A stretch of 21,834 nucleotides of DNA from the NCBI GenBank assembly GCA_019155205.2, contig JAHNZQ020000181.1, forward strand, positions 1,269,140 through 1,290,973. The letters run 5' to 3'. Source of the stretch: Gracilaria vermiculophylla. Its lineage: Eukaryota > Rhodophyta > Florideophyceae > Gracilariales > Gracilariaceae. A program made the translations under genes and the position numbers. Of the stretch, positions 19,482 through 21,834 are shown piece by piece; within the stretch, counting starts at the first letter, position 1, and every line of letters begins with the position of its first letter. Below the pieces are notes generated by a model. It saw only the letters and a list, made by a program, of their open reading frames with translations, ran no database searches and was not told the origin of the DNA.

Positions 19482-19737
19482 CAGTGCGTTACAAAAACAT
19501 AGTACCCCTCAAAAATGCGCCAGAACTGTACTGTAGGCTAGATTTTGCACATAGTCTATGTAGAATCGATTCAAAAAGATATGTACACCGTCTTCTTTCT
19601 AGTAAAAATGGCTCGAGGCCCCCCACTTTCCAAGCAAGAACAGCTTCAAATCGTTAGGTTGAACGCCGAGTAGCAATCTAGCGGTGCTATCGCTAAAAAA
19701 ATAAAGCGTTCTAGGGTCACAATTGTGGTACTGTCAG
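19482..19737 (+). mobile_element. Tc1/mariner relic, 5' end with transposase HTH, copy 2
   Basis: A TA at 19480-19481 precedes CAGTGCGTTACAAA, close to the start of copy 1 at 11626. An ATG at 19608, 126 bp in, opens MARGPPLSKQEQLQIVRLNA-E-stop-QSSGAIAKKIKRSRVT, the N-terminal helix-turn-helix of a Tc1/mariner-type transposase. Copy 1 has the same layout (127 bp from repeat to ATG). Similarity ends near 19737, where unrelated sequence begins, so the element is truncated before the catalytic domain. Confidence 0.65.
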
Positions 19738-20085
19738 CCCTCCTGTCGAGGTAGTAAAGCACAACGTCCGTTAGGAGTTTTTACTGACTCCAAAGGCGCG
19801 TATTCCTAAAGGTGGTCTCCGGTATCCGCTGTCGCGAGCAGGGGGAACTCTGAAAGGGATCCGCAAACACCAAGCGGAGGGGAAGGTTCACTGGACGGAC
19901 AATGCTCCTACAGGCGCTGCTATGATGCGTCCTGGGGATCGGCGGCTTAGAAACCTGCGTGAATAGACAAGAGACTCCAACTGGAAAATGTAGAAGAAGA
20001 CTCAAGGGTGCTTGTCTTTACTTCCCCAGAGGTGGAGCTCAACCGGCAGCTTAAATATCTAGCCGGGAGCCCGCCTCAGCAGGTC
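19738..20085. other. No recognised gene
   Basis: This is intermediate-GC sequence between the mariner relic and the LTR-like fragment. A 74-codon minus frame (20005-19781) has no recognisable motif. It may be part of the neighbouring retroelement. Confidence 0.35.
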
Positions 20086-20260
20086 GCACTACTGTGCTAA
20101 TTACCTGCATAAAATATCTAAAATAAATAATAAATTCTACCGTACCTTAAGGATACTGTAGCGCACGCGGGAAATATTATGCACCACGTGGCCCAGCTAA
20201 TAAATTACGAACCCTCCTTAGGAATATTATGCCTTAAGGCAAAATAACCATATTTCCGTA
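20086..20260. other. LTR-like fragment
   Basis: It starts with GCACTACTGTGCTAATTA (20086-20103), 17 of 18 bases identical to the right half of the palindrome at 13931-13948, and like that site is followed by an AATAAATAATAAA tract. CTGTAGCGC near 20156 and CCACGTGG near 20187 echo other LTR-like pieces in the window. Borders were not resolved. Confidence 0.35.
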
Positions 20261-20460
20261 GGAGCCACTGTACTACATACCCCCTTTCCTGAATTGCACC
20301 ACGTCCTCGAGGTGCATCCTCGGCTTTCTTGATCCCTGGGGTGGCTCCTGTCGGTGTTGCGGCACGTGCGGCCTCCGGTGGTTCGCCCGTTCTCTCCTTC
20401 AGGCGTTCCTTCTCTTCTCCATACTCCCGCGCGGCGGGTTTCCACGGGTTCGCGTTTCAC
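20210..20460 (-). pseudogene. Possible minus-strand coding fragment
   Basis: One minus-strand frame without ATG translates as REYGEEKERLKERTGEPPEA, then RAATPTGATPGIKKAEDAPR, then GRGAIQERGYVVQWLLRKYG, bounded by stops on both sides. The charged helical start followed by a Pro/Thr/Gly linker looks protein-like, and the plus-strand frames over it are less convincing. No family is recognised. It might be the 3' coding end of a retroelement adjoining the LTR-like fragment. Confidence 0.25.
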
Positions 20461-20993
20461 TTCTTGCGGCGTTCGTGGGCTCCAGCTCCTCTTCACCCGG
20501 CGATATCCGCTCCTTCTTGGTGTCCTCCTTTGGTGCTGCTGCGCCAGTCGGCAGCGCGAGCGTCCGCATCCTCCGGCGCATCGTGCGCGGTGCATGCGCG
20601 CAACTCCCGTGGACGGAGCGTGGGGCAGTCCCGCGAGGGTATCGACCCCCTGGAGGCGTCAGCCCCTCTGACTCCTCCGAGGGTACTCCTTTTGGCAACA
20701 CCCGCGTCTACGCGTCCGCTCGTCTTGTCTCCGTGAAGGCACCGGACTCATACGTTTCTCGTACGCACCCCCACCGTTCTCCGTTGGATATGAGCGCGCG
20801 CCCCGCGACGGTGCTCCATAACTCGTCCGATGCCGGTTGCCCGACTTCGACTCGGATTTTACGGTGGCGGCTCGATACGACTCCCTCCGCAGTGGTGCAT
20901 ATAGCGAATCGACCCCCAAGTGGTGTCGGGTCTCTCTCTTCAGGTGCTACCACGCGTTCTGTCGCCATCCACCCTGCTGCATATACCTTCGGA
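20461..20993 (+). other. GC-rich leader before the plus-strand gag-like frame
   Basis: Highly GC-rich sequence with long overlapping frames in all three plus-strand phases and on the minus strand, which is expected from the composition alone. The frame in phase with the downstream gag-like relic is open from before 20475, but its translation up to about 20993 is Ser/Arg/Pro-rich without structure. I treat it as leader, though coding cannot be excluded. Confidence 0.3.
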
Positions 20994-21834
20994 ATGTCCT
21001 CTCCTACTCCGCCGCCGACATCCCCTTTCAATCCTGAAGTGTATCACACCTCGACCGGAGCACCTTTCCGTCCAGGAGAACACTTTGATCATGGCGAAAG
21101 CGGGTCTTCGTCCCAGGACATGGGCGCGCCTCCTTAGGTGATAACTTCGCGGCCCGCAGCAATTCCGGGTGCTCCCGCAGTAGTAACCGCCGTGTCTCTT
21201 ATGGATGAGGACGAGATTGCTCCCGTCCCGGTACGTTCGGCGTAAGTGGTGCAACCCCGATTGCGGAGTGTCCCTGCGCCGAGTGCACAACCTCGCCTGC
21301 GGAGCGTTCCAGTTCCCTCACCACCGTCACCTCCGGCGTCGCCGACTCCGCCCTTGGTATTGCCGTCCTCCACTGCGGAGCCCGCGGAATCCCGTCGGTA
21401 AGCTCCTTCCTTGGCTGGTCCGCCGTCCGCAGCTCCCTCCGTGGTAGTTGTTGCGCCATCAACGGAGGTGGCCGCATCGGGTGCACCGTCAGGAGGAGTC
21501 TCCTCTGGGGCTCTGGAGGCTGCCTTCCAGGAGTTGGTGCAGGCGTGTCTCGTGACAAGCCGTCCTGCTCCGGCTTCTCTTGTGGAGGCTCTGCGCGAGG
21601 CGCGTGCTTGGGTCTTAGAGCTCCATAAGGCCCGGGCAGACCGAGCCTCGATGGCGGCCCTCAAGGACAGCCTGGCGGAGTTCTTTGACAGCCAAGCGCT
21701 AACAGCGAAAGCGCGCCTCGAAGCGGAGTATTCGACGCGGTTCGGTAACCTGTAGGTGATAGGACCCAGACCAATAAACGATCCTTCGGATGGAGCAGAA
21801 ACTCCACGAACGGTAGTTCAAACATGCATAAGCC
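20994..21834 (+). pseudogene. Gag-like retroelement protein, one frame with four stops, open at right edge
   Basis: From an ATG at 20994 (MSSPTPPPTSPFNPEVYHTS) a single frame runs to the right edge, about 280 codons, broken by TAG 21135, TAA 21243, TAA 21399 and TAG 21753. The first two thirds are Pro/Ser/Ala-rich. Within it lies a 12-residue tandem repeat, QPRLRSVPAPSA then QPRLRSVPVPSP (21252-21323). The last third is an Ala/Leu/Glu-rich helix (LVEALREARAWVLELHKARA, then SMAALKDSLAEFF, ending AKARLEAEYSTRFGNL), of the kind seen in N-terminal parts of Gag polyproteins. No capsid or CCHC motif is reached before the edge. The absence of frameshifts and the restriction to TAA and TAG suggest former CAA/CAG glutamine codons. 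It is not obviously the same family as the left-edge gag-like frame. Confidence 0.5.

Noticed and set aside
20329..20736. Three overlapping plus-strand frames of 100-135 codons as genes
   Set aside because: High GC keeps all phases open; none shows a recognisable motif and they are mutually exclusive.

Overview
The window looks like a nuclear, repeat-rich stretch of a eukaryotic genome, with no recognisable host gene. Nearly everything I can identify is a transposable element, mostly decayed. There is no bacterial gene density, no ribosome-binding-site pattern, and no rRNA, tRNA or CRISPR array. The DNA-transposon families present (a DDE transposase with a GFD...RGRPR...LAW-RTRG layout paired with a SANT/Myb-like partner, a piggyBac transposase with a DE-MSRWYGLGGHW motif, and a Tc1/mariner with a MARGxPLSKQEQLQIVRLNAE-type start) resemble those I know from oomycetes and other stramenopiles. 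An algal host cannot be excluded from sequence alone.

Layout. Positions 1-891 (minus strand) hold an open gag-like reading frame cut by the left edge, with an LTR/leader-like region behind it to about 1870. Positions 3025-5400 (perhaps to 5796) hold a decayed two-gene Harbinger-like element: a DDE transposase on the plus strand converges on a SANT/Myb-like gene on the minus strand, with 12 bp between the two stop codons. Positions 7340-8567 hold a second copy of the DDE gene, kept in one frame but broken by stops. It abuts a roughly 860-bp repeat (minus strand, 8567-9425) whose inverted relative lies at 12325-13192 (plus strand). Between these two lie an unidentified, stop-riddled coding relic (9450-10535), an unassigned GC-rich stretch, and a Tc1/mariner 5' end (from 11626). 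Positions 13193-14170 are LTR-like and contain two back-to-back near-perfect palindromes. Positions 16302-19446 are a piggyBac-type element bounded by 32-bp inverted repeats, with a nearly full-length but broken transposase on the minus strand. It is followed by a second Tc1/mariner 5' end (from 19482), an LTR-like fragment near 20086, and a GC-rich plus-strand gag-like relic (20994 to the right edge).

Across families, several broken genes keep one frame for hundreds of codons and are interrupted mainly by stop codons rather than indels. Where two copies can be aligned, some of these stops are CAA-to-TAA or TGG-to-TGA changes, so C-to-T-type mutation may be part of the decay. The elements do not form a functional operon or pathway; the only clear cooperative unit is the transposase plus SANT-protein pair of the Harbinger-like element. 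GC content is mosaic: GC-rich retroelement pieces alternate with AT-rich DNA-transposon pieces.
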